Source of the DNA: Isachenkonia alkalipeptolytica
GTDB taxonomy: Bacteria > Bacillota > Clostridia > Peptostreptococcales > T1SED10-28
Assembly: GCF_009910325.1 (NCBI RefSeq)
Contig: NZ_SUMG01000010.1
Coordinates: 26,213 to 90,212 of the forward strand
Length of the DNA: 64,000 nt
Reading direction: 5' to 3'
Made by a program: the position numbers and the translations under genes. Within the stretch, counting starts at the first letter, position 1, and each line of letters begins with the position of its first letter. Of the stretch, positions 8,343 to 16,480 are shown in pieces. The notes under the pieces were generated by a model that did not search any database, was not told the DNA's origin, and saw only the letters and a program-made list of their open reading frames with translations.

Positions 8343-9890
8343 TCATTGCATTTCCTCCTTTATTACCGTTTTAGGGGGTTTTGTCGACTTTCCGGTCTGG
8401 TACCACTGCCAGATCTCAAGGGCATCCTCCAGTTCCAGGTCCTTCAGTGTGAACTCCGCCCGCATCATTGCCGATAGAATCGTGGCGTTTACCGATGTCA
8501 GCCGACGAAGCTTTTGTAGAAAATTGGTCTGCATCTTCAACGACTGAATCTGCTTTCGCTTTAACAACACCGTGGTCCGGGCAAACAACCTGTACCGTAG
8601 GGTCAGCTGTTTGTCATCGATCCGATAGCCTCCGTCTTTATAGCGAAAGTATCCGAACAGGGCGGAGAGGGGAAAGATGATCATCCCGATCCAGATGAGA
8701 TTTCCGGGAATGAAGTAAAAGGCCACCGGGAAAGGAAGTAGCGGTAAAAATGAGCGAATCAGGTAGCGCCGCAGCGCCCGGGGAGGCAGCGGCTTAACCT
8801 GTTGATGATAGACCCTTTCCGGTACAGTCAGCGCTAAAAACGCCGGCAGTTCCCCCCGGTGAATCAGGGGATGAATCATGGTTTTAAAGCCGTCCTGCTG
8901 GGAGGCGCCGCCGGCAACCTCCACCTGGACCGAGGCGTAGCCGAAGGGCTGTCGAAGGAGACCTTCGGTGATCCGAATCCCCTGAATCCGGTGGGTTTTA
9001 ATCGATAGCTCCTTTTGTTCCAGCAGTCCCCGGCGAATCAGAATCTCCCCTTGGCCTTTTTCAATCCGAAACTCGCCGTAGGCGATGATAAACCGAAGCA
9101 GGGAGATCAGCCAGGCCAGGAGAAATGCGAAAAAGACCAGGGATAAAATCACGGTGACCCCGGTCCGTTGGAAAACGGCAAAAAAGCGGTTGATCCAATC
9201 CTCCGGCACAAAGGCCATTGTCTGTCCGAAGATCACGGCGATAAAGGATAGGATCACCCCCACGCCGCCGGAGGTTATCCCCGCCAGGGCCAGCCGGCGG
9301 TAACCCACGGTATAGGCCTGCGTCTTTTCCGGGTTTCGGGTTTCCGTCGTCTTTTCCGGGTTTTGGGTTTCCGGCGCTTCGGGAGCAGTTTCGGGCCGTT
9401 GGAAAGTACCTTCGCCCCCCTCAGCGGTGTTATTTTGTTGTTTTAACCCATCCCGCAGCCGGCCCGCTTTGCTTCGGTGGATCGCTTCAATGTCGATTTC
9501 CGGCTCTTTAAATCCCCCGGCGGTTTCGATCTGCAAAGTCACAAGATCCAGCAGCCGATAAAAGACATTGGCTTTATAGTTCACCGTCTGTACCCGTTCT
9601 TTTTGAATATAACGCTCCTTTTTAACAAAAATACCGGAGCGGATATGAAGCACGCCCTCTTGATAATCATAGGTAAAGAAAAACCATCGTAAAAATCCGC
9701 CAATCAGGCTGAGGGCGAGAAAACCCAGGACAAAATAGAGACTGTAGCGGTTTTCAAACAAACCGTCCCCCCGGCGAAACTGAAAGCTCACGGCGAAAAT
9801 CATCGGCAGCAGAAATCCTCTCAGTTGTTTGAAAAAGGCGGTGAAGATCATAATGGGGTGGGCCCGTTCTGCCTTAAACATCCTCATCAC
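8343..9890 (-). CDS. multi-domain bacterial PH (bPH2/DUF304) membrane protein, YdbT-like
   Basis: A 515-residue membrane protein with three bacterial PH-like modules separated by paired transmembrane helices, recognisable by repeats such as RYIQKERVQTVNYKANVFYRLL and LSIKTHRIQGIRITEG. A charged Pro/Glu-rich linker with NPEKT repeats (near residues 160-190) joins the first two parts. It resembles B. subtilis YdbT, which together with YdbS has been linked to resistance against some antimicrobial peptides. It overlaps the YdbS-like gene by 17 bases and is followed 55 bases later by the ABC exporter. Confidence 0.8.
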   Translation of the reverse strand: MMRMFKAERAHPIMIFTAFFKQLRGFLLPMIFAVSFQFRRGDGLFENRYSLYFVLGFLALSLIGGFLRWFFFTYDYQEGVLHIRSGIFVKKERYIQKERVQTVNYKANVFYRLLDLVTLQIETAGGFKEPEIDIEAIHRSKAGRLRDGLKQQNNTAEGGEGTFQRPETAPEAPETQNPEKTTETRNPEKTQAYTVGYRRLALAGITSGGVGVILSFIAVIFGQTMAFVPEDWINRFFAVFQRTGVTVILSLVFFAFLLAWLISLLRFIIAYGEFRIEKGQGEILIRRGLLEQKELSIKTHRIQGIRITEGLLRQPFGYASVQVEVAGGASQQDGFKTMIHPLIHRGELPAFLALTVPERVYHQQVKPLPPRALRRYLIRSFLPLLPFPVAFYFIPGNLIWIGMIIFPLSALFGYFRYKDGGYRIDDKQLTLRYRLFARTTVLLKRKQIQSLKMQTNFLQKLRRLTSVNATILSAMMRAEFTLKDLELEDALEIWQWYQTGKSTKPPKTVIKEEMQ

Positions 9891-10359
9891 TCACCCTTGC
9901 CAAAGAGGAGATCAGGTCCCGAAGTTCCAAGGCCCGGGTCATTTTCAGAGCCGGGATCTTGTGGGTGGTCCCCGCCGTGGATATGGACAGGGTAGCCAGT
10001 TTAAAATGCCGGAGAATCGGTCCCTGCTCCGTATCCACGTGCTGGATTCTTGCCATAGGGACCAGGCTTCTTCTTATGACAATAATGCCGTACTGAATAT
10101 CCACTTCATGCTCCCGGATCTCATAGCACCAGTAGCGCATCCGTATCGCCGGGATGATGCCGACGGCGAAAACACCGACCACCACCGTCAGCCCTCCGAG
10201 GCTATAGCCGATCCACCGGGGAAAGGGGCCGAAAAAGTTGGACAATATATAAAAAGCCAGGGTTAACAACAGGAAGAAAACAAGGTATACCACACCGGTT
10301 ACCCGCCAAGCCCTGGCCGCCCGTTGATCAATTTTTTCCTTGGGTTTTTGATAATCCAT
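9874..10359 (-). CDS. PH domain-containing membrane protein, YdbS-like
   Basis: A 161-residue protein with two N-terminal transmembrane helices (VVYLVFFLLLTLAFYIL and GGLTVVVGVFAVGIIPAI) and one bPH2 domain (DIQYGIIVIRRSLVPMARIQHVDT). It is the first gene of the apparent operon YdbS-YdbT-ATPase-permease-permease. The start follows AAGGATGTGAT. Confidence 0.8.
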   Translation of the reverse strand: MDYQKPKEKIDQRAARAWRVTGVVYLVFFLLLTLAFYILSNFFGPFPRWIGYSLGGLTVVVGVFAVGIIPAIRMRYWCYEIREHEVDIQYGIIVIRRSLVPMARIQHVDTEQGPILRHFKLATLSISTAGTTHKIPALKMTRALELRDLISSLARVSDEDV

Positions 10360-10581
10360 CCTATCACATCCTTATTATGTATTGTTATAGTTTCTTTGTG
10401 CTATCTCTCCTGCTGACAGAGTTTTTTGCAGTTGAAAACAGCGATTCTCCGTGCTAATATTTATAAATACCATGGAAACCAACCTTTATTCCATGCCCAG
10501 TCCCCGGCACATTATCATTATACAACGGAGGCGATCTTTAGAACACCTTATTTTTATATTTATCCATTAGGAGGCGACACA

Positions 10582-10998
10582 ATGATTACATGGGACGAAC
10601 ATTATGAACTGGGTATTCAAAGCATTGATAATCAACACAAGGAGCTGGTCCGCATCGCCGGAGAACTCTCCACCCTGCTTACAGAAGCCGCTGAAGGGGA
10701 TGACATCTACGATGAGATGGTCCGTCTGATTGAAGAGCTTCAAGACTATACGGCGGTGCATTTTGAGTTTGAGGAAACCCTGTTTGAAAAGCACGGCTAC
10801 CCCCATGCCGCAGAGCATGCTTTAGAGCACAGCCGTCTGATTGAAGAGATCAACGAATTGGATCTACTGGCGGCGGATGAAGATCAGGTGGCCTACGGCA
10901 AGAAAATCCTCAATATGCTGATCACCTGGGTATTCAAGCACATTTCCGGATCGGATTTTAAGTACCGGGACTACCTGATAGAAAAGGGAGTCAAATAA
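10582..10998 (+). CDS. bacteriohemerythrin
   Basis: A 138-residue single-domain hemerythrin with all seven di-iron ligands: His19 (NQHKE), His60 and Glu64 (HFEFEE), His79 and His83, His120 and Asp125. Such proteins bind O2 reversibly and serve as O2 scavengers or sensors in anaerobes. ATG 10582 follows AGGAGG; the longer reading from 10426 has no ribosome site and a non-family N-terminus. Confidence 0.93.
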   Translation: MITWDEHYELGIQSIDNQHKELVRIAGELSTLLTEAAEGDDIYDEMVRLIEELQDYTAVHFEFEETLFEKHGYPHAAEHALEHSRLIEEINELDLLAADEDQVAYGKKILNMLITWVFKHISGSDFKYRDYLIEKGVK

Positions 10999-11024
10999 AG
11001 GCTGTCAACGAACCTAAATGAACC

Positions 11025-11082
11025 AAAGGGTGAACCAAAGGGGACGGAGGTATTTGGTACAAAATATAGCCCAAATACCTCC
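11025..11082. repeat. interrupted REP-like palindrome, left flank of the insertion sequence
   Basis: A left arm CCAAAGGGGACGGAGGTATT leads to GGTAC, a short centre (AAAATATAGCC) and the beginning of the right arm (CAAATACCTCC, 11072-11082). The expected continuation GTCCCCTTTGG is absent and the unrelated sequence of the insertion element begins. Compared with the intact copy at 4388-4454, this palindrome has been cut in its right arm. Confidence 0.6.
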
Positions 11083-11329
11083 CTATATAATCTTAAATAT
11101 GCTTCGATTTCCTCACGATATCTTAGATTTTCATATATATCAAACAGGCAACTTTATGGAAAACAAGAACAGTTGGAATACCAGGGATCAAATATGGGTT
11201 TTTTTGCACCGCAAACAAGCGTCCTTACCTACTTATTTGGCGGTATTAACCCACGTTCACTTATGGAAGCAAACCTCCCATGTCTAACCGGATCGTTTTC
11301 TTCTTTTGAAACGTCCTAAATTCCCTCGT

Positions 11330-11490
11330 TCTGCCTCTCCATAAAGTGGGTGTCTTTCTGCTCCGTTACCGAGTCATTGCTCTTATGGTATTTGATTCGA
11401 CTACCTGCCTGTTTTGATCACTCTTTGGATACTTTCCATTGCTAGGTTCTCTAAGACGCAGCCTAGCAATATACATATGGATTTCAATCG
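11330..11490. ncRNA. candidate seek/bridge RNA region of the IS110-type element
   Basis: Non-coding part of the element. It contains a nine-base-pair hairpin (ATTGCTAGG 11438-11446 / CCTAGCAAT 11462-11470, 15-base loop). Two 8-mers match the insertion site: TGCTCCGT (11359-11366, also 13014-13021 across the right junction) and GGTATTTG (11387-11394, complementary to CAAATACC at 11072-11079 at the left junction). The two 8-mers flank a small possible hairpin (ACCGAG / CTC...GGT). Strand and boundaries are unknown and either match could be chance. Confidence 0.3.
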
Positions 11491-11541
11491 CTATTTCTTG
11501 TTCATTATATTATTTGATCATTGTTGATGCTATTCGTCTTA

Positions 11542-11567
11542 CAGGTACCCTAGGTACCTGTTTTTTT
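11542..11567 (+). terminator. hairpin with T-tract in the 3' non-coding end of the insertion sequence
   Basis: CAGGTACC-CTA-GGTACCTG followed by seven T on the plus strand. It would stop plus-strand transcripts before they run antisense into the transposase gene, or end a plus-strand RNA made inside the element. Confidence 0.6.
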
Positions 11568-11622
11568 ATCTATTTATGGTATTATTTATTTCATACTACT
11601 GTTTTATACTAAAACCCTTCCT

Positions 11623-12906
11623 TCATGCAGCCGCTAAGAATGTTGGCCTTTGAATGTCTTTAAGCATTTTCTCTGGGTCAAAAGAGACCCCTTTAGTCAG
11701 CATCGCATAAAATATTCGAATGAGTTTACAACTAAGAGCCACTATGGATTGTTTTTTCTTCATCGGGTTCGGTTTTTCATTGATATTATAATGATGCAGC
11801 GCTTTGAAAGCGTCATTGTTGGATACCAGGGAAAGTACTGCCTGAAACAGGGTTGTTCGAAGGCGTTTCCTTCCGCGACGATTAATTTCAGTCTTCCCTT
11901 TATGAGCTCCGGAACTGGTCTCTTTGAGATTTAGGCCTGAGTACGCTTGAATTTGCTTAGGGGATTGAAAGCGCGAAATATCTCCTACTTCCGCAAGAAA
12001 TCCAGCGGAACTAATCGGTCCGATCCCTTTAATCTCCTCAAGTTTCTCTGCAGAGGGGATGCGTGCGCAGATGCTTTCCAGGAATTGCTCCGCCTTATCA
12101 ATTTGCTTTGTTTTCAGCCGGTACTCTTCGATTAGCATCTCTATTTCCATGGCCGCTGCAACCGGTTCTGTTTTACGGCCAATACTCCCTTTCGCTGCTT
12201 CGATCAGACGTTGTGATCGTTTAATACCAACCGCTCGAATGTTCACGCTTCGGAAAATTTCATTAATGGATTCCGCGTCCATTTTCATGATGTGAGAAGG
12301 CAAGGCCAGCCGGCTTAATACTTCAACACTGGCCTCCCCAAAGGGGTCTTTAAACACCTCTTTGTACTCAGGGAAATAGATCTTCAGCCATCGCTGAACT
12401 TTATTCTTTAACCGAGAAATATCACCTTTTACACGCAGATAATTATTGTGGGCGACCCGTAGCTCTGCATGTTCTTTTTCAGGAAGATAGGGGTTGTTGT
12501 ATCGTCCGTCAATCACTAATTTCGCGATAACTTTGGGGTCTTTTTGGTCGCTTTTCGACGGATTATTATCATCTAACGCTTTACTTTGCTTTACATGGGT
12601 AGAATTCACTAATACCAAGGAGCTTTGATTCGCTTTTAAATGATCTGCCAGGGCATACCAGTAGTGGCCCGTAGGTTCAGCACCAATCAAGAATTCAGAT
12701 AAGTGATGTTTTTTCTGTAAGTTTAAAATCCATTGATCCAATACTTTGAAGCCGGCTGCAGTATTATCAAAACGTAGATATTTGGTGAATTCAATCCCTC
12801 GCCAGTTGAATGCTCGGGCATAATGCGTCTTACTTCCAATATCAATTCCTACAACCAAAGTGCTTTCCGTAACTTGATTAATTTTTTCATTTTGTGTACA
12901 ATACAT
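11623..12906 (-). CDS. IS110/IS1111-family transposase (DEDD recombinase)
   Basis: A 427-residue recombinase with the N-terminal RuvC-like DEDD domain (GIDIGSKTH with the first Asp, GAEPTGHYW with the Glu, SKSDQKDPKVIAKL with the later Asps). The C-terminal Tnp_20 domain (IKGIGPISSAGFLAEVGD, then AYSGLNL) contains the conserved Ser. The family moves through circular intermediates and chooses targets with an element-encoded RNA. The gene looks intact and probably active. Its ribosome site GGAGG overlaps an inverted repeat that could hide it (12911-12978). Confidence 0.95.
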   Translation of the reverse strand: MYCTQNEKINQVTESTLVVGIDIGSKTHYARAFNWRGIEFTKYLRFDNTAAGFKVLDQWILNLQKKHHLSEFLIGAEPTGHYWYALADHLKANQSSLVLVNSTHVKQSKALDDNNPSKSDQKDPKVIAKLVIDGRYNNPYLPEKEHAELRVAHNNYLRVKGDISRLKNKVQRWLKIYFPEYKEVFKDPFGEASVEVLSRLALPSHIMKMDAESINEIFRSVNIRAVGIKRSQRLIEAAKGSIGRKTEPVAAAMEIEMLIEEYRLKTKQIDKAEQFLESICARIPSAEKLEEIKGIGPISSAGFLAEVGDISRFQSPKQIQAYSGLNLKETSSGAHKGKTEINRRGRKRLRTTLFQAVLSLVSNNDAFKALHHYNINEKPNPMKKKQSIVALSCKLIRIFYAMLTKGVSFDPEKMLKDIQRPTFLAAA

Positions 12907-12910
12907 AATG

Positions 12911-12978
12911 AATGACCTCCAATAGTTTTAGATTTGTCCTTCTCGGGAACACTTATCTAATTCTATCGCGAGGTCATT
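12911..12978 (-). promoter_or_regulatory. inverted repeat able to sequester the transposase ribosome site
   Basis: AATGACCTC (12911-12919) and GAGGTCATT (12970-12978) are perfect nine-base complements. On the transposase mRNA the 3' copy contains the GGAGG ribosome site directly before ATG 12906. If the transcript starts upstream of 12978, the repeat can fold and block translation, a known strategy of insertion sequences against read-through expression. Inferred from sequence only. Confidence 0.5.
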
Positions 12979-13013
12979 CTTTTTTCAAATCCTATTTAAG
13001 ACGATTACGGGAA

Positions 13014-13065
13014 TGCTCCGTCCTCTTTTGTCTATAGCCCGAATACCTCCGTCCCCTTTGGGCTG
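13014..13065. repeat. REP-like palindrome remnants on the right flank of the insertion sequence
   Basis: CTCCGTCCTCTTTTG (from 13016) resembles the right arm missing at 11082. It is followed by TATAGCCCGAATACCTCC and GTCCCCTTTGG (13033-13062), a second, well-preserved arm. GGGCTG-type short repeats continue to about 13092. Confidence 0.5.
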
Positions 13066-13095
13066 TTTGAGCTCTTTGGGCTGCTTTGGGCTACG

Positions 13096-14472
13096 CTATG
13101 GCTCCAGCCACCGGATCAGGTCCGAGATCACCGCCTGGTCCACATGGTCCGGTTCCATATATTCCTCGGGAATACTGGGTCCTTCTCCGAAGAGGAAAAG
13201 ATGGTTCAGTTCCGGGTAACTGATAAACTCGGTGTCATCCCGATCCCCCAGGGCCTCCCGCCAGATCTCAACGTCTTCCATGGTCACCTGATAGTCCCGT
13301 TCCCCCTGAAGAAAAATCATGGGGATGTCCAGGGTTTTGGCGGTCTCCACCGGGGAGTACTGCTGAAGGTCCAGCCAGTAGCCCGGAGAAACCCCCATGA
13401 TTTCATCGGGATCCGTGTCCGGGGAAAGGTCCGGATCCATTATCCGCCGAACCTGCTCCCGGGCCTCTTCCAGCTGGGCTTCCACCACGGCGGAGTGCCC
13501 CTCCTGTTCCGCAAGATATTCCATCTGCATTAGGATCAACTCTCCCAGAGGACGGGCCGGGGCCGCAAGGTAAATCAGTCCCTCCAGGTCCCGGGTTTCC
13601 GAGGCGATTCGGGGAAGCAGCATGCCCCCCAGGCTGTGCCCCGCCAAATACAGCCGCTGGTTGCTGATTTCCCCGCGGGTTTTCAAATATTCTAGGGCCT
13701 GCAGAGCATCCTCCATGGTTTCCTCCCGTACGGTCACCGCTTCCTCGGCGTCTTGCAGTTCCTCCCCATAGGTATAGGTCCTTTTATCATAGCGAAGCAC
13801 CGCGATCCCCGAGGAAGCCAGCCCTTGGGCGATGTCCTTGAAAGGCTTGTTGGGTCCCACGGTCTCGTCCCGGTCGTTAGGGCCGGAACCGTGGATCAGG
13901 ACAACGCCGGGAAAAGGCCCTTCCCCTTGGGGAATTGCCAGGGTTCCGTCCAGGATCCAGGGCGCTTCGCCGAAGCTTACCGTCTCCTCCCGAAAGGCTT
14001 CTTGGTCAATATAGTCCGGTTCTTCCCGGACTTCTTCCCCGTCGTCGAAAGCATCCTCCGCCGGCAGGAAAAACAACCCTTCAATCCAGCCCTCCTCACC
14101 AAAAACCACCCGAATATCGATCAGGGCCTGTTGAAACTCCGTGGTGACATAGACCACATCGTATCCCTGCAGGATCTCTTCCCGTTGGGATTGAATCTCC
14201 ACAAAACCGCCCACCTGGCCTTCCAGCTGACTCCAGGTTTGCTCCAACCGTTCCTTGGGCATCTCCCGGGCCATGGCCTCTCCAAACTTCTCCGTGGCCC
14301 CTTCAAACTTCCCGTCCTTCAGTTCCTCCACAAACCTTAAGGCGGTCACCAAGGGCTCTCCTTCCGGAGCCTTCTTCTCCTCCTTTTCGCCGCAGCCTCC
14401 CAGGCTTAGGAGCACCAATGCCGCCCCCAGCAGGAATAAGGGACTCTTTATTTTTCCTATTGTTATTTTCAA
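13096..14472 (-). CDS. secreted alpha/beta hydrolase lipoprotein with N-terminal DUF3887-like domain
   Basis: A 458-residue lipoprotein with lipobox LSLGGC (Cys27). An N-terminal region (about 40-140) resembles DUF3887, often found before extracellular hydrolases. The alpha/beta hydrolase domain shows oxyanion segment HGSGPNDRD, nucleophile elbow GHSLGG (Ser280), an acid in GERDYQ and a His in LNHLF. It is likely an esterase or peptidase on the outer face of the membrane. The start is TTG (14470-14472) preceded by AAAGGAGG; no ATG fits. A long structured leader lies upstream. Confidence 0.88.
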   Translation of the reverse strand: MKITIGKIKSPLFLLGAALVLLSLGGCGEKEEKKAPEGEPLVTALRFVEELKDGKFEGATEKFGEAMAREMPKERLEQTWSQLEGQVGGFVEIQSQREEILQGYDVVYVTTEFQQALIDIRVVFGEEGWIEGLFFLPAEDAFDDGEEVREEPDYIDQEAFREETVSFGEAPWILDGTLAIPQGEGPFPGVVLIHGSGPNDRDETVGPNKPFKDIAQGLASSGIAVLRYDKRTYTYGEELQDAEEAVTVREETMEDALQALEYLKTRGEISNQRLYLAGHSLGGMLLPRIASETRDLEGLIYLAAPARPLGELILMQMEYLAEQEGHSAVVEAQLEEAREQVRRIMDPDLSPDTDPDEIMGVSPGYWLDLQQYSPVETAKTLDIPMIFLQGERDYQVTMEDVEIWREALGDRDDTEFISYPELNHLFLFGEGPSIPEEYMEPDHVDQAVISDLIRWLEP

Positions 14473-14536
14473 AGCCCTCGCCTCCTTTTGTTCACTTATT
14501 ACCCCTTATCCTCCCCGTTCTAACCAAAGAAAAAAC

Positions 14537-14563
14537 TGACAGCGGGACGGAGTTTCTGTCATC
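14537..14563. repeat. short REP-like palindrome, possible terminator/attenuator in the hydrolase leader
   Basis: Second copy of the TGACAG-CGGGACGGAGTTT-CTGTCA repeat of 2173-2201. Read on the minus strand, the hairpin is followed by six T, so here it could end transcription 60 bases before the hydrolase start. Confidence 0.5.
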
Positions 14564-14564
14564 C

Positions 14565-14717
14565 GTTGTCTAGGGTTCATTATAAAACCCGGGTTCGCAA
14601 CCCTCTGTCCAATCCTCGCTGACGGGGTCTTCTTCGAAAGCAACGGCCTCACTGTTATCAGAGACCTAAGCCGGTTGCTCCCGTGAGATGAGCCGACGGT
14701 ATAAAAGCCGGAGGTAT
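14565..14717 (-). other. candidate structured leader RNA of the hydrolase gene (unidentified)
   Basis: A G+C-rich gene-free stretch between the kinase terminator and the hydrolase. It has several nested inverted repeats: ACGGG (14622-14626) with CCCGT (14680-14684) encloses GCAACGGC (14640-14647) with GCCGGTTGC (14670-14678, one bulge), and two further hairpins GGGTT...AACCC lie at 14572-14603. A hairpin with T6 follows at 14537-14563. This is the layout of a riboswitch or attenuator, but it matches no class I know. Confidence 0.35.
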
Positions 14718-14750
14718 AAAAAAACACTTCGAAAAGAAATCTTCGAAGTG
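14718..14750 (-). terminator. intrinsic terminator of the PAS histidine kinase gene
   Basis: Minus-strand hairpin CACTTCGAA / TTCGAAGTG followed by seven T, about 60 bases after the kinase stop. Confidence 0.85.
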
Positions 14751-14773
14751 CTCTTATCCCTATGCTATCCCCT

Positions 14774-14836
14774 GCATCCCCTGACCTTCTGGGAGCATCC
14801 CCTAACCTTCTAGGAGCATCCCCTGACCTTCTGGGA
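14774..14836. repeat. three 21-bp tandem repeats across the 3' end of the kinase gene
   Basis: Units at 14774-14794, 14795-14815 and 14816-14836 read GCATCCCCTGACCTTCTGGG-A with small changes. On the coding strand each unit is seven codons (CSQKVRG). The middle unit has TAG where the others have CAG, and this creates the present stop codon. Confidence 0.85.
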
Positions 14837-16480
14837 GCATCCTTTTAAAGGAATGGTCACGGCGACGGTGGTACCCAGGTGCAGCTGACTGCTCACTTTG
14901 ATCTCTCCTCCCATCAGGTCCACCAAATCCTTGACGATGGGCATTCCCAGCCCGGTACCCCGCTCATTATGGATTTGCTGATTATCCCCTTGGTAAAAGG
15001 GGGTGAACAGTTGTGTTAAACCCTCGGGAGCAATGCCGATGCCCGTATCCCGCACCTGAAATCTCAGCCGTTCCTTTCCGTCCTCATCCTGATCGCTCCC
15101 TGCCCATAATTCCACCCGGCCTTTCTCTGTAAATTTAATGCCGTTACTGACCAGGTTCTCCAACACCTGATGAATCCGGGTACTGTCCAGGCACACCTCC
15201 TCCGGTAGCCCCTCCTGCAGGATCACTTCAAGCTCAATCCCCTTGACTTCGGCCTTTCTTTTTTTCGTATTTTCCAAACGCCGGAGTAAATCCGAAAGCA
15301 CGAAGGATTCCTCTTCCAAGTGCATTTGTCCCATGGTAATCTTTTCGTAGTCGAATAAGTCGTTGATGATGTTTTGCAGGTTTTTTGAAGAATAGAGGAT
15401 CGTATCCAAATACTCCTGCTGTTCCCCGGAGATTTCCGTATCCTTTAACAGCTCCAAAAATCCGATGATACCGTTCAGGGGGTTTTTCATCTCATGGGAG
15501 ATTTTCGCCATAAACCGGCTCTTATCCCGGTTGGCCTCCTCGGCTATTTTTTTTGCCTTAATCAGTTCCTTCCGTTCCCGTTTCTGCTTTGTAATATCCC
15601 GGATAACCCCGATGGAATACCAACCCTTTTCCATTTTGATCGCCGATAGGGACAGCTCCATAGGAAAGACTTCCCCGTTTTTTCGCTTCGCCTCAAACTC
15701 CGCCGTACGTCCGATTACCTTTCCTGTTCCGTCTTTTACAAAGGTTTCATGGTGTTTGCTAAACTGGGCATGATAGTTTTTCGGAGCCAGCAGTTGGTGA
15801 AGGTCCCTGCCCAGAGCTTCCTCCTTAGAGTAGCCGAACTCTTTTTCCGCCGCCTTGTTCCACTGGTAGATCTTTCCCTGGGGATCCATAATCACCAGGG
15901 GTTCCAACATGGAGGCTAAAATCCCCTGGAGCTGACGATTGGTTTCTTCAATCTCCCGGCGGGCCACCACCCGTTTGGTGATGTCCTCCATCAGTAAAGC
16001 AACATACCCGGTATCGGGAAAATAACTTTTCAGCTGTAAGTGGCGATCCAGGCTCTCGGAGTAGTACCGCTGATTCACGGTTTTTTCCTCCAGCACAATG
16101 TCCCGGAAAAAAGCCATCCAATCCTGATGGTTTTTGCCGATGGCCTCGGAAGCTTTTTTCCCCACAAAATTCTCTTCCTGTATCCCGGTAATCTTTTCGA
16201 AATAAGGATTGACGCTTATAATCTCAAAATCCACCGCCGCCCCCTCTTCATTATAAATCAAGCGCTGCAGCGACAGGCCCGCGTTCATCTCCTTGACCAG
16301 CAACCGATAATTCCGCTCCCTTTCCACGAACCGACGAAGGGTTCGGTCCTTTAACAGGGCCAGGGCCTGTTCTTCCGTCAGGGAGGTGAAGGGATCCTTA
16401 TTCACTTCCGACTCCGCCGCCTGTTTTTCCTGGTCCATGTATTTTTCCAGAATGCCTATGATTTTTTCCAACTCCGCCAT
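14810..16480 (-). CDS. cytoplasmic PAS-PAS sensor histidine kinase
   Basis: A 556-residue soluble kinase. It has two PAS domains (about 75-190 and 195-320, the second with LGRDLHQLLAPKNY and a PAC-like end IGVIRDITKQK), a HisKA dimerisation domain with phospho-acceptor His in ISHEMKNPLNGIIGF, and a HATPase domain (N-box NLVSNGIKFT, G-boxes DTGIGIAP and GTGLGMPI). No response regulator is adjacent. ATG 16480 follows GGAAGGGG; the longer reading to 16624 has no ribosome site and would add a spurious hydrophobic N-terminus. The C-terminus is altered by a tandem repeat. Confidence 0.92.
   Translation of the reverse strand: MAELEKIIGILEKYMDQEKQAAESEVNKDPFTSLTEEQALALLKDRTLRRFVERERNYRLLVKEMNAGLSLQRLIYNEEGAAVDFEIISVNPYFEKITGIQEENFVGKKASEAIGKNHQDWMAFFRDIVLEEKTVNQRYYSESLDRHLQLKSYFPDTGYVALLMEDITKRVVARREIEETNRQLQGILASMLEPLVIMDPQGKIYQWNKAAEKEFGYSKEEALGRDLHQLLAPKNYHAQFSKHHETFVKDGTGKVIGRTAEFEAKRKNGEVFPMELSLSAIKMEKGWYSIGVIRDITKQKRERKELIKAKKIAEEANRDKSRFMAKISHEMKNPLNGIIGFLELLKDTEISGEQQEYLDTILYSSKNLQNIINDLFDYEKITMGQMHLEEESFVLSDLLRRLENTKKRKAEVKGIELEVILQEGLPEEVCLDSTRIHQVLENLVSNGIKFTEKGRVELWAGSDQDEDGKERLRFQVRDTGIGIAPEGLTQLFTPFYQGDNQQIHNERGTGLGMPIVKDLVDLMGGEIKVSSQLHLGTTVAVTIPLKGCSQKVRGCS

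Larger units (their letters stand above)
11081..13016 (-). mobile_element. IS110/IS1111-family insertion sequence (ends approximate)
   Basis: The element has one DEDD recombinase gene, about 100 bases of 5' non-coding sequence and about 540 bases of 3' non-coding sequence, with no long terminal inverted repeats. A long non-coding stretch downstream of the gene fits the IS1111-type arrangement, where the guide (seek/bridge) RNA is encoded 3' of the transposase. The left flank is a broken REP-like palindrome and the right flank begins CTCCGTCC, resembling its missing arm. The ends are inferred from that comparison and may be off by several bases. Confidence 0.6.

Noticed and set aside
11018..11287. 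89-codon plus-strand reading frame
   Set aside because: Begins in the REP-like repeat and runs into the non-coding end of the insertion sequence; no ribosome site or recognisable domain.
14565..14717. T-box, SAM, ydaO-type or cobalamin riboswitch
   Set aside because: Fragments such as CCCGTCAGC look like pieces of known classes, but the full conserved cores are not there, so no class is assigned.
14506..14727. 73-codon minus-strand reading frame
   Set aside because: Covers the structured leader region; composition follows the inverted repeats and there is no ribosome site.
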